From NCBI GenBank assembly GCA_946185745.1, contig CAMHKQ010000016.1, positions 1 to 48,566 of the forward strand: 48,566 bases of DNA, given 5' to 3'. Made by a program: the position numbers and the translations under genes. The stretch is from an uncultured Bacteroidales bacterium (lineage in GTDB: Bacteria > Bacteroidota > Bacteroidia > Bacteroidales > UBA932). The notes beneath the pieces were generated by a model that did not search any database, was not told the DNA's origin, and saw only the letters and a list, made by a program, of their open reading frames with translations. Shown here piece by piece: positions 1 to 8,894 of this stretch. Positions within the stretch are counted from its first letter, which is position 1, and every line of letters starts with the position of its first letter.

Positions 1-2
1 AC

Positions 3-1238
3 ACCCGCATGAAGGTCCGCTTCATCATGGAGGTCGCCTGGCAGGCCCACTTCGTCACCAACATGTTCATCCGCCCCAAGAACCAGAAGGAATTCGACCA
101 GGAGCCCGATTTCGTGGTTTACTGCGCTTCCAAGGCCAAGGTAGAGAACTATAAGGAGCTCGGCCTCCGCAGCGACACTTGCGTGGCATTCAACGTCACT
201 TCCCGCGAGCAGGTCATCCTCAACACCTGGTACGGCGGCGAAATGAAGAAGGGCATGTTCTCCATGATGAACTACTACCTGCCCCTGAAGGGCATCGCAG
301 CCATGCACTGCTCCGCCAACACCGACATGAACGGCGAGAACACCGCCATCTTCTTCGGCCTTTCCGGCACCGGCAAGACCACCCTCAGCACCGATCCCAA
401 GCGCCTTCTCATCGGCGACGACGAGCACGGCTGGGACAACAAGGGCGTGTTCAACTTCGAAGGCGGCTGCTACGCCAAGGTCATCAAGCTCGATAAGGAA
501 TCCGAACCCGACATCTACAACGCCATCCGCCGCGACGCCCTCCTCGAGAACGTCACCGTGGACGCCGCCGGCAAGATCGATTTCAACGACAAGTCCGTCA
601 CCGAGAACACCCGCGTCAGCTATCCTATCTACCACATCGAGAAGATCGTGCGTCCCGACAGCCACGGTCCCGCTGCAAAGCAGGTAATCTTCCTCAGCGC
701 CGACGCATTCGGAGTTCTGCCTCCCGTGAGCATCCTCGATCCCGAGCAGACCAAGTACTACTTCCTCTCCGGCTTCACCGCCAAGCTCGCAGGCACAGAG
801 CGCGGCATCACCGAGCCCACTCCCACCTTCAGCGCATGCTTCGGACAGGCATTCCTCGAGCTGCATCCCACCAAGTACGCCGAGGAGCTCGTCAAGAAGA
901 TGAAGAAGAGCGGCGCCAAGGCCTATCTCGTGAACACCGGCTGGAACGGCACGGGCAAGCGCATCAGCATCAAGGATACCCGCGGCATCATCGACGCCAT
1001 CCTCAACCACAGCATCGACAGCGCTCCCACCAAGACCATCCCGTACTTCAACTTCACCGTTCCCACCAAGCTCGAGGGCGTCGATCCCGGCATTCTCGAC
1101 CCGCGCGACACCTATGCCAACGCCGAGGAATGGAACAAGAAGGCCGAAGACCTCGCCGGCCGCTTCATCAAGAATTTCCACAAATACGAAGGAAATCCTG
1201 CCGGCAAGAAACTCGTCAAGGCCGGTCCGAAGCTCTAG
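3..1238 (+). CDS. pckA: ATP-dependent phosphoenolpyruvate carboxykinase (5' truncated by window)
   Basis: Cytosolic enzyme that converts oxaloacetate and ATP to PEP, CO2 and ADP; in anaerobic Bacteroidales it often runs in the CO2-fixing direction toward succinate. The visible 410 or so residues cover the catalytic C-terminal three quarters of a family usually about 540 long. The reading frame is open to the window edge, so the Met at base 9 is internal. Visible motifs are the P-loop GLSGTGKTT (about 117 residues after that Met), the metal-binding [17 protein letters not shown], the FTAKLAGTE(R)G segment and [10 protein letters not shown]. The P-loop and IGDDEHGW motifs distinguish the ATP-dependent family from the GTP enzyme. 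A strong hairpin terminator follows 18 bases after the stop, so it probably ends its own transcript. Confidence 0.97.
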   Translation, partial: TRMKVRFIMEVAWQAHFVTNMFIRPKNQKEFDQEPDFVVYCASKAKVENYKELGLRSDTCVAFNVTSREQVILNTWYGGEMKKGMFSMMNYYLPLKGIAAMHCSANTDMNGENTAIFFGLSGTGKTTLSTDPKRLLIGDDEHGWDNKGVFNFEGGCYAKVIKLDKESEPDIYNAIRRDALLENVTVDAAGKIDFNDKSVTENTRVSYPIYHIEKIVRPDSHGPAAKQVIFLSADAFGVLPPVSILDPEQTKYYFLSGFTAKLAGTERGITEPTPTFSACFGQAFLELHPTKYAEELVKKMKKSGAKAYLVNTGWNGTGKRISIKDTRGIIDAILNHSIDSAPTKTIPYFNFTVPTKLEGVDPGILDPRDTYANAEEWNKKAEDLAGRFIKNFHKYEGNPAGKKLVKAGPKL

Positions 1239-1256
1239 TACGACTCCCACATGTTT

Positions 1257-1285
1257 AAGAGGCCGGAATACCGGCCTCTTTTTTT
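1257..1285 (+). terminator. Rho-independent terminator of pckA
   Basis: Perfect 10-bp stem (1257-1266 with 1271-1280), AATA loop, then a run of T. It separates pckA from recG. Confidence 0.9.
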
Positions 1286-1307
1286 ATGTTTTTTGACGAA
1301 TAATGTC

Positions 1308-1315
1308 TATATTCG
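1308..1315 (+). promoter_or_regulatory. Candidate -7 box before recG
   Basis: TATATTCG, one base off the Bacteroidetes TAnnTTTG -7 element. The same TATATTCGTAG string occurs before nqrA at 18730. No good -33 box is visible. It lies only 6 bases before the recG start codon, so any leader would be nearly absent. Confidence 0.45.
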
Positions 1316-1321
1316 TAGACT

Positions 1322-3592
1322 TTGAAGAACTCGGAATCCGATATACAATACCTGAGCGGAGTGGGTCCTAAGAGAGCCGCCCTGCTCAAGTCTGAACTGG
1401 GCATCGCCACCATCGGCGACCTCCTGCGCATATACCCGTTCAGGTATATCGACCGTTCCCGCATCTACAGGATTGCCGAAATCGGCGGCGACGCCTTCGT
1501 CCAGGTCAAGGCGCGCGTGGTGAGCCGCACCCTGTACGGCCCCCAGAGCAGCATAGTGCCCACCGACGGCCAGAAAATCCTCTGGAACGCGGTCAAGCGG
1601 CTCAGCGTCATCGTGGAAGACTCCTCCGGCCAGATGGAAATGGTGTTCTTCAAGGGCATACGCTGGAACTGGGAAAGGATGGTGCCGGGGACCGTTTTCG
1701 TGTTCTTCGGCAAGCCTTCCGAGTTCAACGGACGCTTCAACATGGTCCATCCTGAAGCCGACGCCCCCCTGCCGGAAGGCTCCGTCCTGCAGAACGGCCT
1801 CACCGGGGTTTATCCAAGTACGGAAAAGCTCAAAAACGGAGGCATCACCGGCAAGGCGATGTGCAAGCTGCAGAGCGCCGCCTTGGCCCTGTGCCTTCCC
1901 GAGATACAGGAGACTCTCCCCGATTACATCCTGTCGGAAAACGCCCTCTGTCCGCTGAACTACGCTCTCCGCAACATCCACTTCCCCGCCGACCAGTACG
2001 CCCTGCAGAAAGCCACCAGGAGGCTGAAATTCGAGAAACTCTTCTTCCTCCAGCTGTCCCTCCTCAAACAGAAATACATCCGTTCGCACGGCAACCCCGG
2101 GCTTCCCATGTCCAAAGTCGGTGCCGCCTTCAATTCCCTCTACAATTCCCTCCCCTTCGAGCTCACCGGAGCCCAGAAGAGGGTGGTCAGGGAGATTTTC
2201 GAAGACATGAAGAGCGGCCACCAGATGAACCGCCTGCTGCAGGGAGACGTCGGTTCCGGAAAGACCATGGTCGCCGTGCTGGCGGCGCTGCTGGCAATCG
2301 ACAACGGTTATCAGGCCTGTATCATGGCGCCCACGGAAGTGCTCACGCAGCAGCACTACGCGAATATCTGCAAATACCTTGCGCCCACCGGCGTGAAGTG
2401 CTCCATCCTCACCGGCAGCAGCACCGCCAAAGAACGGCGGGAGATTCACGCGGGGCTCGAAGACGGCAGCATAGGCATTATCGTGGGCACGCACGCCCTG
2501 CTCGAAGACAACGTCGTCTTCCACCGGCTCGGCCTTGCCGTCATCGACGAGCAGCACCGTTTCGGAGTGGACCAGAGATCGAAATTATGGGCTAAAGGTC
2601 CTCTGTCCGGGGATATTGCCTCCGAGAGGCGTGCCACCCTCGGCAACGTTAGAGGGGGGGACCCAAGCGCCAGCTTGGGGGGGATGAGCGGCGAAGTCGC
2701 GAACCAGCTCGGAGGCGAGTACCCCGGCCAGCGGCTGGCACCGCACGTTTTAGTCATGACCGCCACGCCTATACCGCGCACGTTGGCGATGACGCTTTAC
2801 GGCGACCTCGACGTGAGCGTTATAGACGAACTGCCGCCGGGCCGCAAGCCGGTGAAGACCATCCTCGTCCCCGACAACAAGAAAAATACCGTCTACGGCT
2901 TCATGAAAAAGCAGATCGCCCTCGGGCGGCAGGTATTCGTGGTGTATCCGCTCATCTTCGAGAGCGAAAAAATGGACCTCAACAACCTCGAGCTCGGCTA
3001 CGAGGAAATCCTCAAATACTTCCCCATGCCCGACTACAAGGTGGCCATTGTGCACGGGCAGCAGACAAACGAGGTGAAGAACTTCAACATGAAGGCTTTC
3101 GCCGAAGGCAGGGCCAACATACTGGTTTCCACCACGGTGATAGAGGTGGGCGTGGACGTTCCCAACGCCAGCGTCATGGTCATCGAAAGCTCCCAGCGCT
3201 TCGGCCTCAGCCAGCTGCACCAGCTGCGCGGCCGCGTGGGGCGCGGCGCCGACGAGTCGTTCTGCGTGCTGGTATACGACTTCAAGACAAGCAAGGAGGC
3301 GCGCGAAAGGCTGGAACTGATGTGCCGCACGAACGACGGCTTCGAAATCGCCGAGGAGGACATGAAGATGCGCGGCCCCGGCGACCTCGAAGGCACCCAG
3401 CAGAGCGGCCTGCCAATCAACCTGGCCATAGCCTCTCTCGCCCGCGACGGCGTGCTGCTGAACGAAGCCCGCGCGGTGGCGGAGAAGGTGCTGGAAGCAG
3501 ACCCGCGGCTCGAAGACAGGCGCAACATCCTACTGGTAAAGGAATTACGGAAAGACAAATACGACATAAAAGACTACAGCAAAATAAGTTGA
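1322..3592 (+). CDS. recG: ATP-dependent DNA helicase RecG with an in-frame repeat insertion
   Basis: Branch-migration helicase acting on stalled replication forks and recombination intermediates. The N-terminal wedge/OB region (about 1-260) begins with a helix-hairpin-like YLSGVGPKRA; the helicase core shows Walker A GDVGSGKT, motif II DEQHRFG, motif III VMTATPIPRT and the C-terminal QLRGRVGRG. At 756 residues it is longer than the usual 680-700. The excess is an approximately 47-residue Gly/Ser-rich insert (2596-2736) between motifs II and III, encoded partly by a repeat that recurs at 5835. The start is TTG: an in-frame stop at 1316-1318 rules out anything upstream, and the ATG at 1303 is in another frame. 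The S9 peptidase gene starts one base after its stop. Confidence 0.95.
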   Translation: MKNSESDIQYLSGVGPKRAALLKSELGIATIGDLLRIYPFRYIDRSRIYRIAEIGGDAFVQVKARVVSRTLYGPQSSIVPTDGQKILWNAVKRLSVIVEDSSGQMEMVFFKGIRWNWERMVPGTVFVFFGKPSEFNGRFNMVHPEADAPLPEGSVLQNGLTGVYPSTEKLKNGGITGKAMCKLQSAALALCLPEIQETLPDYILSENALCPLNYALRNIHFPADQYALQKATRRLKFEKLFFLQLSLLKQKYIRSHGNPGLPMSKVGAAFNSLYNSLPFELTGAQKRVVREIFEDMKSGHQMNRLLQGDVGSGKTMVAVLAALLAIDNGYQACIMAPTEVLTQQHYANICKYLAPTGVKCSILTGSSTAKERREIHAGLEDGSIGIIVGTHALLEDNVVFHRLGLAVIDEQHRFGVDQRSKLWAKGPLSGDIASERRATLGNVRGGDPSASLGGMSGEVANQLGGEYPGQRLAPHVLVMTATPIPRTLAMTLYGDLDVSVIDELPPGRKPVKTILVPDNKKNTVYGFMKKQIALGRQVFVVYPLIFESEKMDLNNLELGYEEILKYFPMPDYKVAIVHGQQTNEVKNFNMKAFAEGRANILVSTTVIEVGVDVPNASVMVIESSQRFGLSQLHQLRGRVGRGADESFCVLVYDFKTSKEARERLELMCRTNDGFEIAEEDMKMRGPGDLEGTQQSGLPINLAIASLARDGVLLNEARAVAEKVLEADPRLEDRRNILLVKELRKDKYDIKDYSKIS
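2596..2736 (+). repeat. Interspersed palindromic repeat inserted in frame in recG
   Basis: Bases 2631-2663 begin gtgccaccctcggca and continue with a G-rich run; the same 15 bases and G-run occur at 5835-5866 in an intergenic gap. Both copies are followed by a short hairpin (here CCAAGC/GCTTGG around 2663-2678) and a G-rich stretch resembling a tgagcg motif. The segment keeps the recG frame open and accounts for residues absent from typical RecG between motifs II and III. Exact outer limits are estimated from where RecG similarity stops and resumes. Confidence 0.7.
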
Positions 3593-3593
3593 A

Positions 3594-5807
3594 ATGAAAC
3601 ACACTAAACTAATCGCCGCAGCCATGGTGCTTGCGACAGTTTTTGGATGCATGAAAAAAGAAGATGAAAGCGGCTACGTAGGGCCGCAGAACGTAACGGT
3701 CACCGACGGTGTGATGACCCCGGAGGTGATGCTGTCCCTCGGACGCCTGGGCGACCCGCAGCTCTCCCCCGACGGCACCAAAGTGCTCTACGGCGTAAGC
3801 TACCAGAGCATCGCCCAAAACAAAAGCTGCAGGAACCTCTACCTGAGCAACCTCGACGGCACCGGCAAGGTGCAGCTCACCCGCTACGCCAAGAGCGTGA
3901 ACTGCGCGCGCTGGATGCCTGACGGAAAGTCCGTCCTCTTCGTCCAGGGCGGTCAGATCTGGAAAGCTCCCTTCAGCGGCGGAAAACTGGGCAAAAAGGT
4001 GAAAATCAGCGACATACCCGCAGGTGTGAGCGAGTTTGCCATCTCTCCCGACGGCAAGCGGATAATGTTCATTTCCACCATCCATTCCGCGGTGGAGACT
4101 CCCGCAGACAAGGGCCTCGACAAGGCTCAGGCCTATGCCACCGAAGACCTAATGTACCGCCACTGGGACCACTGGGTGACCGAAATCCCCCGCACCTACG
4201 TAGCTGAAATGAGCGACAACATCACGCTTGAGAAGTCGACCGACATCCTCGGCACCGACGAACTCTTCGAGCTTCCCACCGAGCCTTTCGGAGGCATCGA
4301 GCAGCTCTCATGGGCTCCCGACAGCAGGCACATAGCCTACTCCTGCCGCAAGCTCACCGGAAAGCGCTACGCATTCAGCACCGACACCGAAATCTACATC
4401 TATGACGTCGTCTCCGGAGGCACCGTGCAGATTCCCATGCACGGCGGTTACGACACCGATCCGGTGTGGGCTCCCGACGGAAAGCATCTTGCCTGGATAA
4501 GCATGGCCCGCGACGGCTATGAAGCTGATCAGCAAAGGCTTATGGTATGCAACGTGGATCTCTCCACCCCCGAAGCACCGGCAGTCACCGGCATCCGCAG
4601 GCTCGGCGAGGATTTCGACCACGACTGCGCCGGCATAGTGTGGAACGGAAATGACGAGATTTATTTCAACGCCCTCATGAACGAGGCTGTGCAGAGCATC
4701 TTCCGCACCGGTCTCGACGGCAGGGTGGAGCGTCTCACCCCGGGCGACTGGTGGAACGATTTCGGCTCCCCCTGGGCAATCAAACCGACCGAAGAAGGGC
4801 TCGAGCTCTACTGCACCTACATGTCGCTCAACTTCCCCACCGAGCTGGTGAAGGTCACCCTTCCCGCGCAGGGCGAACCCTCCTTCGAGCCCGTCTCGCA
4901 CGAGAACGACGCCATCTTTGCACAGCTCGACGCCCCCACCTGCGAAAGCAGGCAGATACGCACCGTGGACGGAAAGAGCATGCAGACCTGGGTGATGTAT
5001 CCTCCCAAGTTCGACAAGAGCAAGGTCTATCCCGCGATAACAATAGTCCTCGGAGGTCCGCAGGGTTCCAACAGCCAGGACTGGAGCTACCGCTGGTGCT
5101 ACCGCCTGATGGCCCAGCAGGGCTACATCGTAGTGATGCCCAACCGCCGCGGCACCACAGCCTTCGGCCAGGAATGGAAGGAGGAAATCAGCGGCGACTA
5201 CATCGGCCTCAACATGCAGGACTATCTCTGCGCGGCAAGGGAGCTCAAGGCTGAGCCCTATGTCGGCAAGATGGCATGCTGCGGCGCATCATACGGCGGC
5301 TACAGCGCCTACTACCTCATGGGCATACACGGCGACGTGTTCGACTGCTTCGTCTCGCATGCAGGCATTTTCGACGAGGCGGAGCTCTGGTTCACCACGG
5401 AGGAGATGTGGTTCCCGAACTTCGACAACGGAGGGCTTCAGATCGCATCCTTCGCCGAAGACCTCACCATGGGAAAGAACATCGGCAAGACCGGAGAGAA
5501 CGCATGGGGCGGCATAGCCCAGGCGGGCGCCCCCTACAGCAGCGCTCCCAAGGCCGTACGCCACTATTCGAATTCTCCCAAGGACGGCATCCAGAACTGG
5601 CATACCCCCATCCTCTGCATCCACGGCGGCATGGACTTCCGCATCCCCTATACCCAGGGCATGGCGGCCTTCAATGCGGCCCAGATGATGGGAGTGCCCA
5701 GCAAGCTGGTGGTCTTCCCCGAGGAGAATCACTGGATTCTGCAGCCTCAGAACGCCCTCTACTGGCATCGTACCTACTTTGACTGGCTCGACCGCTGGTG
5801 TAAATAA
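3594..5807 (+). CDS. S9 family (prolyl oligopeptidase/DPP-like) peptidase, lipoprotein
   Basis: Serine peptidase predicted to be anchored in the envelope, cutting peptides from their N terminus. The N terminus is a lipoprotein signal peptide with lipobox VFGC (Cys19). Residues about 45-450 carry TolB/WD-like propeller repeats (LSPDGTK, ISPDGKR, WAPDSRH, WAPDGKH). The C-terminal alpha/beta hydrolase has the nucleophile motif GASYGGY with Ser566, Asp681 in GGMDFRIP and His713 in EENHW, so the catalytic triad is complete. Length 737 fits the family. It is immediately downstream of recG and probably cotranscribed or reinitiated; a 145-base gap with a repeat separates it from the next gene. Substrate specificity cannot be read from the sequence. 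Confidence 0.93.
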   Translation: MKHTKLIAAAMVLATVFGCMKKEDESGYVGPQNVTVTDGVMTPEVMLSLGRLGDPQLSPDGTKVLYGVSYQSIAQNKSCRNLYLSNLDGTGKVQLTRYAKSVNCARWMPDGKSVLFVQGGQIWKAPFSGGKLGKKVKISDIPAGVSEFAISPDGKRIMFISTIHSAVETPADKGLDKAQAYATEDLMYRHWDHWVTEIPRTYVAEMSDNITLEKSTDILGTDELFELPTEPFGGIEQLSWAPDSRHIAYSCRKLTGKRYAFSTDTEIYIYDVVSGGTVQIPMHGGYDTDPVWAPDGKHLAWISMARDGYEADQQRLMVCNVDLSTPEAPAVTGIRRLGEDFDHDCAGIVWNGNDEIYFNALMNEAVQSIFRTGLDGRVERLTPGDWWNDFGSPWAIKPTEEGLELYCTYMSLNFPTELVKVTLPAQGEPSFEPVSHENDAIFAQLDAPTCESRQIRTVDGKSMQTWVMYPPKFDKSKVYPAITIVLGGPQGSNSQDWSYRWCYRLMAQQGYIVVMPNRRGTTAFGQEWKEEISGDYIGLNMQDYLCAARELKAEPYVGKMACCGASYGGYSAYYLMGIHGDVFDCFVSHAGIFDEAELWFTTEEMWFPNFDNGGLQIASFAEDLTMGKNIGKTGENAWGGIAQAGAPYSSAPKAVRHYSNSPKDGIQNWHTPILCIHGGMDFRIPYTQGMAAFNAAQMMGVPSKLVVFPEENHWILQPQNALYWHRTYFDWLDRWCK

Positions 5808-5834
5808 TTACAGGCAGCCTGCCTTCTGAAACCT

Positions 5835-5925
5835 GTGCCACCCTCGGCATCATAAGAGGGGGGACCGTGAGCTCCGCGAACGGTGGGGTCGAGCGCAGCG
5901 AGACGGTTTCAGGGGGCAGGGCTGC
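5835..5925 (+). repeat. Second copy of the recG-type palindromic repeat
   Basis: Starts with the same gtgccaccctcggca and G-run as 2631-2663, then a hairpin ACCGT/ACGGT (5864-5884) and a G-rich tail. It lies in the otherwise empty gap between the S9 peptidase and the WYL regulator; no T-run follows, so it is not an evident terminator. Confidence 0.7.
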
Positions 5926-5952
5926 CATGGAATTATTAGAACACGTAGTACC

Positions 5953-6849
5953 ATGGACCAACCGAAAGTACAGAGGATGCTGAGGCTTATGAAGCTGATG
6001 ACCGGCAACACCACCTACACGGTGGAGGAGCTGGCCGACAAGCTCGACACCTCATACCGCAGCATTTACCGGTACATCGACACCTTCCGCGAAGCCGGAT
6101 TCGCAGTGCGGAAAGTGCGTACCGGCGTGTACGAACTGGTTACCATGGGACGCCGCACCCGCGAAATAGACCGCCTGGTGTATTTCTCCGACGAGGAGGC
6201 GGGGATAATCAGCGGCCTCATCGAGAGTCTCGACAACACCAACGCCCTCAAGCAGAACCTGCACCAGAAACTTGCGGCCATCTACGACGTGGCCCCGGTG
6301 ACGGAGTTCATCAGCCGCAAGTCCAACGCCTTGAACGTGAGGGAGCTTTCGAACGCCATACAGGACCGGCGCTGCGTAATCCTGCACGATTTCAAGTCCT
6401 CGTCAGGCAACGCGAGGGACAGGCATATCGAACCTTTCGCTTTCACTACCAACTACATACATGTCTGGGGTTACGACCTCGAGGACGGCCGGTGCAAGAT
6501 GTTCGGCATCGCCCGGATAGGCGAAGTGGAGGTGCTTCAGCAGGAGGAATGGAAACACTCCAGGGAGCACCGCTCCGGACAGATAGACGTCTTCCGCATG
6601 AGCGGGGAACGCACGCTCCACGTGAAGCTGCTGATGGACCTCCATGCGCGCGACCTCCTGCTGGAGGAGTTCCCCACTGCGGCGGCCGACCTCTCCCCGG
6701 CGGGAGACAATTGGCTCCTCGAGACGGACGTGTCCGGCCTCAAGGGAGTCGGGCGATTCGCAATCGGCCTGGCGGATCATGTCAGCGTAATCGACTCCCC
6801 CGAACTTGAGGAGTACATTCATAAGTTTATTGAATTATATTTGCAGTGA
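5953..6849 (+). CDS. WYL-domain transcriptional regulator (DeoR-type HTH)
   Basis: Cytoplasmic DNA-binding regulator of 298 residues. An N-terminal winged helix (about 8-60, with YTVEELADKLDTSYRSIYRYID as a typical recognition helix region) is followed by a WYL-type ligand or nucleic-acid-sensing domain (about 130-225, with HVWGYDLEDGRCKMFGI in place of the canonical W-Y-L patch) and a C-terminal extension. The stop overlaps the next start by one base, so it may be cotranscribed with the envelope redox operon downstream; whether it regulates it is inference. Target genes and ligand are unknown. Confidence 0.88.
   Translation: MDQPKVQRMLRLMKLMTGNTTYTVEELADKLDTSYRSIYRYIDTFREAGFAVRKVRTGVYELVTMGRRTREIDRLVYFSDEEAGIISGLIESLDNTNALKQNLHQKLAAIYDVAPVTEFISRKSNALNVRELSNAIQDRRCVILHDFKSSSGNARDRHIEPFAFTTNYIHVWGYDLEDGRCKMFGIARIGEVEVLQQEEWKHSREHRSGQIDVFRMSGERTLHVKLLMDLHARDLLLEEFPTAAADLSPAGDNWLLETDVSGLKGVGRFAIGLADHVSVIDSPELEEYIHKFIELYLQ
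6836..6843 (+). promoter_or_regulatory. Candidate -7 box inside the WYL gene end
   Basis: TATATTTG matches TAnnTTTG exactly, 5 bases before the TlpA-like ATG. No -33 TTTG at the right distance is visible, so it may be coincidental in an AT-rich gene end. Confidence 0.4.
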
Positions 6850-7337
6850 TGAAACGTTTATTGCTTGTATTATCCGCCCTTTGCATCGCCGCCGCCTGCC
6901 TCGCACAGGTTCCCGGCGTCAAGCTGGAAGACCATAAAGGCCGGCAGGTCGAAAGCACCAAAGCCATTCTGGACGGCAAGGCGCCCGTAATCGTGTCGTT
7001 CTGGCGCAGCGACTGCATCCCCTGCATCAAGGAGCTCTCCGCAATCTACGACTCCCTCCCCGACTGGCAGGAAAAGGCCGGGTTCAGGGTGGTGGCCGTT
7101 TCCACCGACGACAGCCGCTCCATCGCGAAAGCCCGTTCGATGGCGCAGGGAAAGGGCTGGACCGACGACTACGTCCTGCTCTACGACCTCAACCAGGACT
7201 TCGCCAGGGCGATGAACGTGACGCTCACACCCCAGACCTTCATCTTCGACAGGAAGGGCAAACTGGTGTACTCGCACACCGGGTATACTCCCGGTTCCGA
7301 AGCCGAACTGCTGAAAGAGATACTCAAGCTCAAGTGA
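6849..7337 (+). CDS. TlpA/thioredoxin-like periplasmic redox protein
   Basis: Secreted thiol-disulfide protein of about 162 residues. It has a signal peptide ending near ACLAQ, then a thioredoxin-like fold with the active-site motif SDCIPC (CxxC) and the cis-Pro region LTPQTFIFD. A GTG three bases earlier (6846) also opens the frame; ATG 6849 is chosen because it overlaps the WYL stop. Its own stop overlaps the next gene's GTG start (GTGA). With the two following genes it forms an operon for extracytoplasmic or outer-membrane thiol chemistry. The electron donor (such as a CcdA/DsbD protein) is not in the window. Confidence 0.9.
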   Translation: MKRLLLVLSALCIAAACLAQVPGVKLEDHKGRQVESTKAILDGKAPVIVSFWRSDCIPCIKELSAIYDSLPDWQEKAGFRVVAVSTDDSRSIAKARSMAQGKGWTDDYVLLYDLNQDFARAMNVTLTPQTFIFDRKGKLVYSHTGYTPGSEAELLKEILKLK

Positions 7338-8884
7338 AACGCATCATCCTCATAATCAGTATATTGACGGGTATCGCCTGCAGCCTGCGTGCAAATGACA
7401 GCACCGCGGTGGTGAAGGCTGCGCTGGAGAGCCGCAACAACGCCTATGTCAACGATCCCGTCACCGGCACCGTGGACGAGGGCAAGTGGTTCGCAAGCAA
7501 CGACTATCTCAAGGTGGACTTCTACAAGGGGCGCCTCTCCGCCGGAGTCCAGGGCGAAGGCTACTTCCCCGCCATCATAGGCTATCCCGTCGAACTCAAG
7601 GGCGTCTCGCTCTCGAACGCCTACGCCGCATGGACCGACAGGAACTGGTCGTTCACCGCCGGCACCCTCTACGAACAGTTCGGCAGCGGCCTGCTTTTCC
7701 GCTCCTGGGAAGACCGTAACATAGGCATCAACAACGCAGTCCTCGGCGCCCGCGCGACATACAATCTTGGAGGCATCCTCGCCGTGAAGGGCCTGTGGGG
7801 CACTCCCCGCTACGGTATCGGCTTCGACAGCGGCACCTGGGTGCGCGGAGGCGACGTGTCCTTCTCCCCCACCGCATTCTTCCCAGCTTCGCAGCTGACG
7901 GCAACGCTCGAGGCATCCTACCTGAACACGCTCTACAAGGATGCCGCAGCCGGCACTTCCGGCTATTCGGCAAGGCTGAACCTCGACTGGTCGGGCTTCT
8001 TCGCCAGGCTGGAATACGTGGGCACCGGCAACGAACACGGCGGGAACGCGCAGCTGGCCGAACTGGGCTACAACGGCGGAAGCCTCGGCGTGAACGTCAA
8101 CCTGAGGCGCCTCGACTGGATTACCGCTGAAATAATCCCGGGCAAGAGCTCCCTGGTCAACCTGCTCAACTACATCCCGGCCCTCTGCACCCAGTACACC
8201 TACATGCTCGCCGGAATGCATCCCTACCATTCGATGCCGGGAGACGCTCTCGTAGGCGGCGAAGAGGGCGGGCAGATAGACGTCTTCTACCGCTTCCGCA
8301 GGGGCACCCCGCTCGGCGGCAAGCGCGGCACGAGGGTGCACATGAACTTTTCCACATACTACAGCATCGACGGTCCGCACTCATACAGGCCGGGAGGGAT
8401 GCTCATGCGCGACTTCAGCGCCGATGTCGAAAAGTCCTTCAGCAGGCAGCTCAGGGTCAATCTGCTGTACAGCCTGCAGGAGTTCAGCCCGAGCTATGGC
8501 ATGGACGACACCCGCAACCGCGCTCATATAGTGGTTTCGGACATACTGTACAAGTTCACCGACGCCTTCTCGATGCGCGCGGAACTGCAGTATCTATTTA
8601 CCAAAGAGTACTTCTCGGTGCTTCCGCGCGAGAGCGGAGACTGGGCGGCGGCGCTGCTCGAGCTGAACTTCGCCCCCTGCTGGAGCGTCTATTTCGCCGA
8701 CATGTGCAATGTGGGCGGCACGAAAAACAACTATTACAACACCGGTGTCAGCTTTACCAGGGCCCCTTTCATGGTGAGCCTGTCGTGGGGCCGCTACAAG
8801 GCCGGATTCCTCTGTTCCGGAGGCGTATGCCGCATGGTTCCGGCCTATACGGGCGGCGGCCTGAATGTGAATATATCTTTTTAA
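7334..8884 (+). CDS. Predicted outer-membrane protein, DUF6029-like
   Basis: A 516-residue secreted protein with a signal peptide (about 1-20) and alternating aromatic/polar beta-strand stretches throughout (for example LSVGVQGEGYF-like and FTAGTLYEQFGSGLLFRSWEDRN segments), ending in the strand-like LNVNISF, all typical of an outer-membrane barrel. I recognise it only as resembling the DUF6029 group found in Bacteroidales; the biochemical role is unknown. The start is GTG overlapping the TlpA stop by four bases. It sits between two thioredoxin-fold proteins, which suggests a shared envelope function, but this is inference. Confidence 0.75.
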   Translation: MKRIILIISILTGIACSLRANDSTAVVKAALESRNNAYVNDPVTGTVDEGKWFASNDYLKVDFYKGRLSAGVQGEGYFPAIIGYPVELKGVSLSNAYAAWTDRNWSFTAGTLYEQFGSGLLFRSWEDRNIGINNAVLGARATYNLGGILAVKGLWGTPRYGIGFDSGTWVRGGDVSFSPTAFFPASQLTATLEASYLNTLYKDAAAGTSGYSARLNLDWSGFFARLEYVGTGNEHGGNAQLAELGYNGGSLGVNVNLRRLDWITAEIIPGKSSLVNLLNYIPALCTQYTYMLAGMHPYHSMPGDALVGGEEGGQIDVFYRFRRGTPLGGKRGTRVHMNFSTYYSIDGPHSYRPGGMLMRDFSADVEKSFSRQLRVNLLYSLQEFSPSYGMDDTRNRAHIVVSDILYKFTDAFSMRAELQYLFTKEYFSVLPRESGDWAAALLELNFAPCWSVYFADMCNVGGTKNNYYNTGVSFTRAPFMVSLSWGRYKAGFLCSGGVCRMVPAYTGGGLNVNISF

Positions 8885-8894
8885 CTGTCTGAAT

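Noticed and set aside
1303..1324. ATG at 1303 as recG start
   Set aside because: It is out of frame with the RecG residues, and the in-frame stop at 1316-1318 forces the TTG start.
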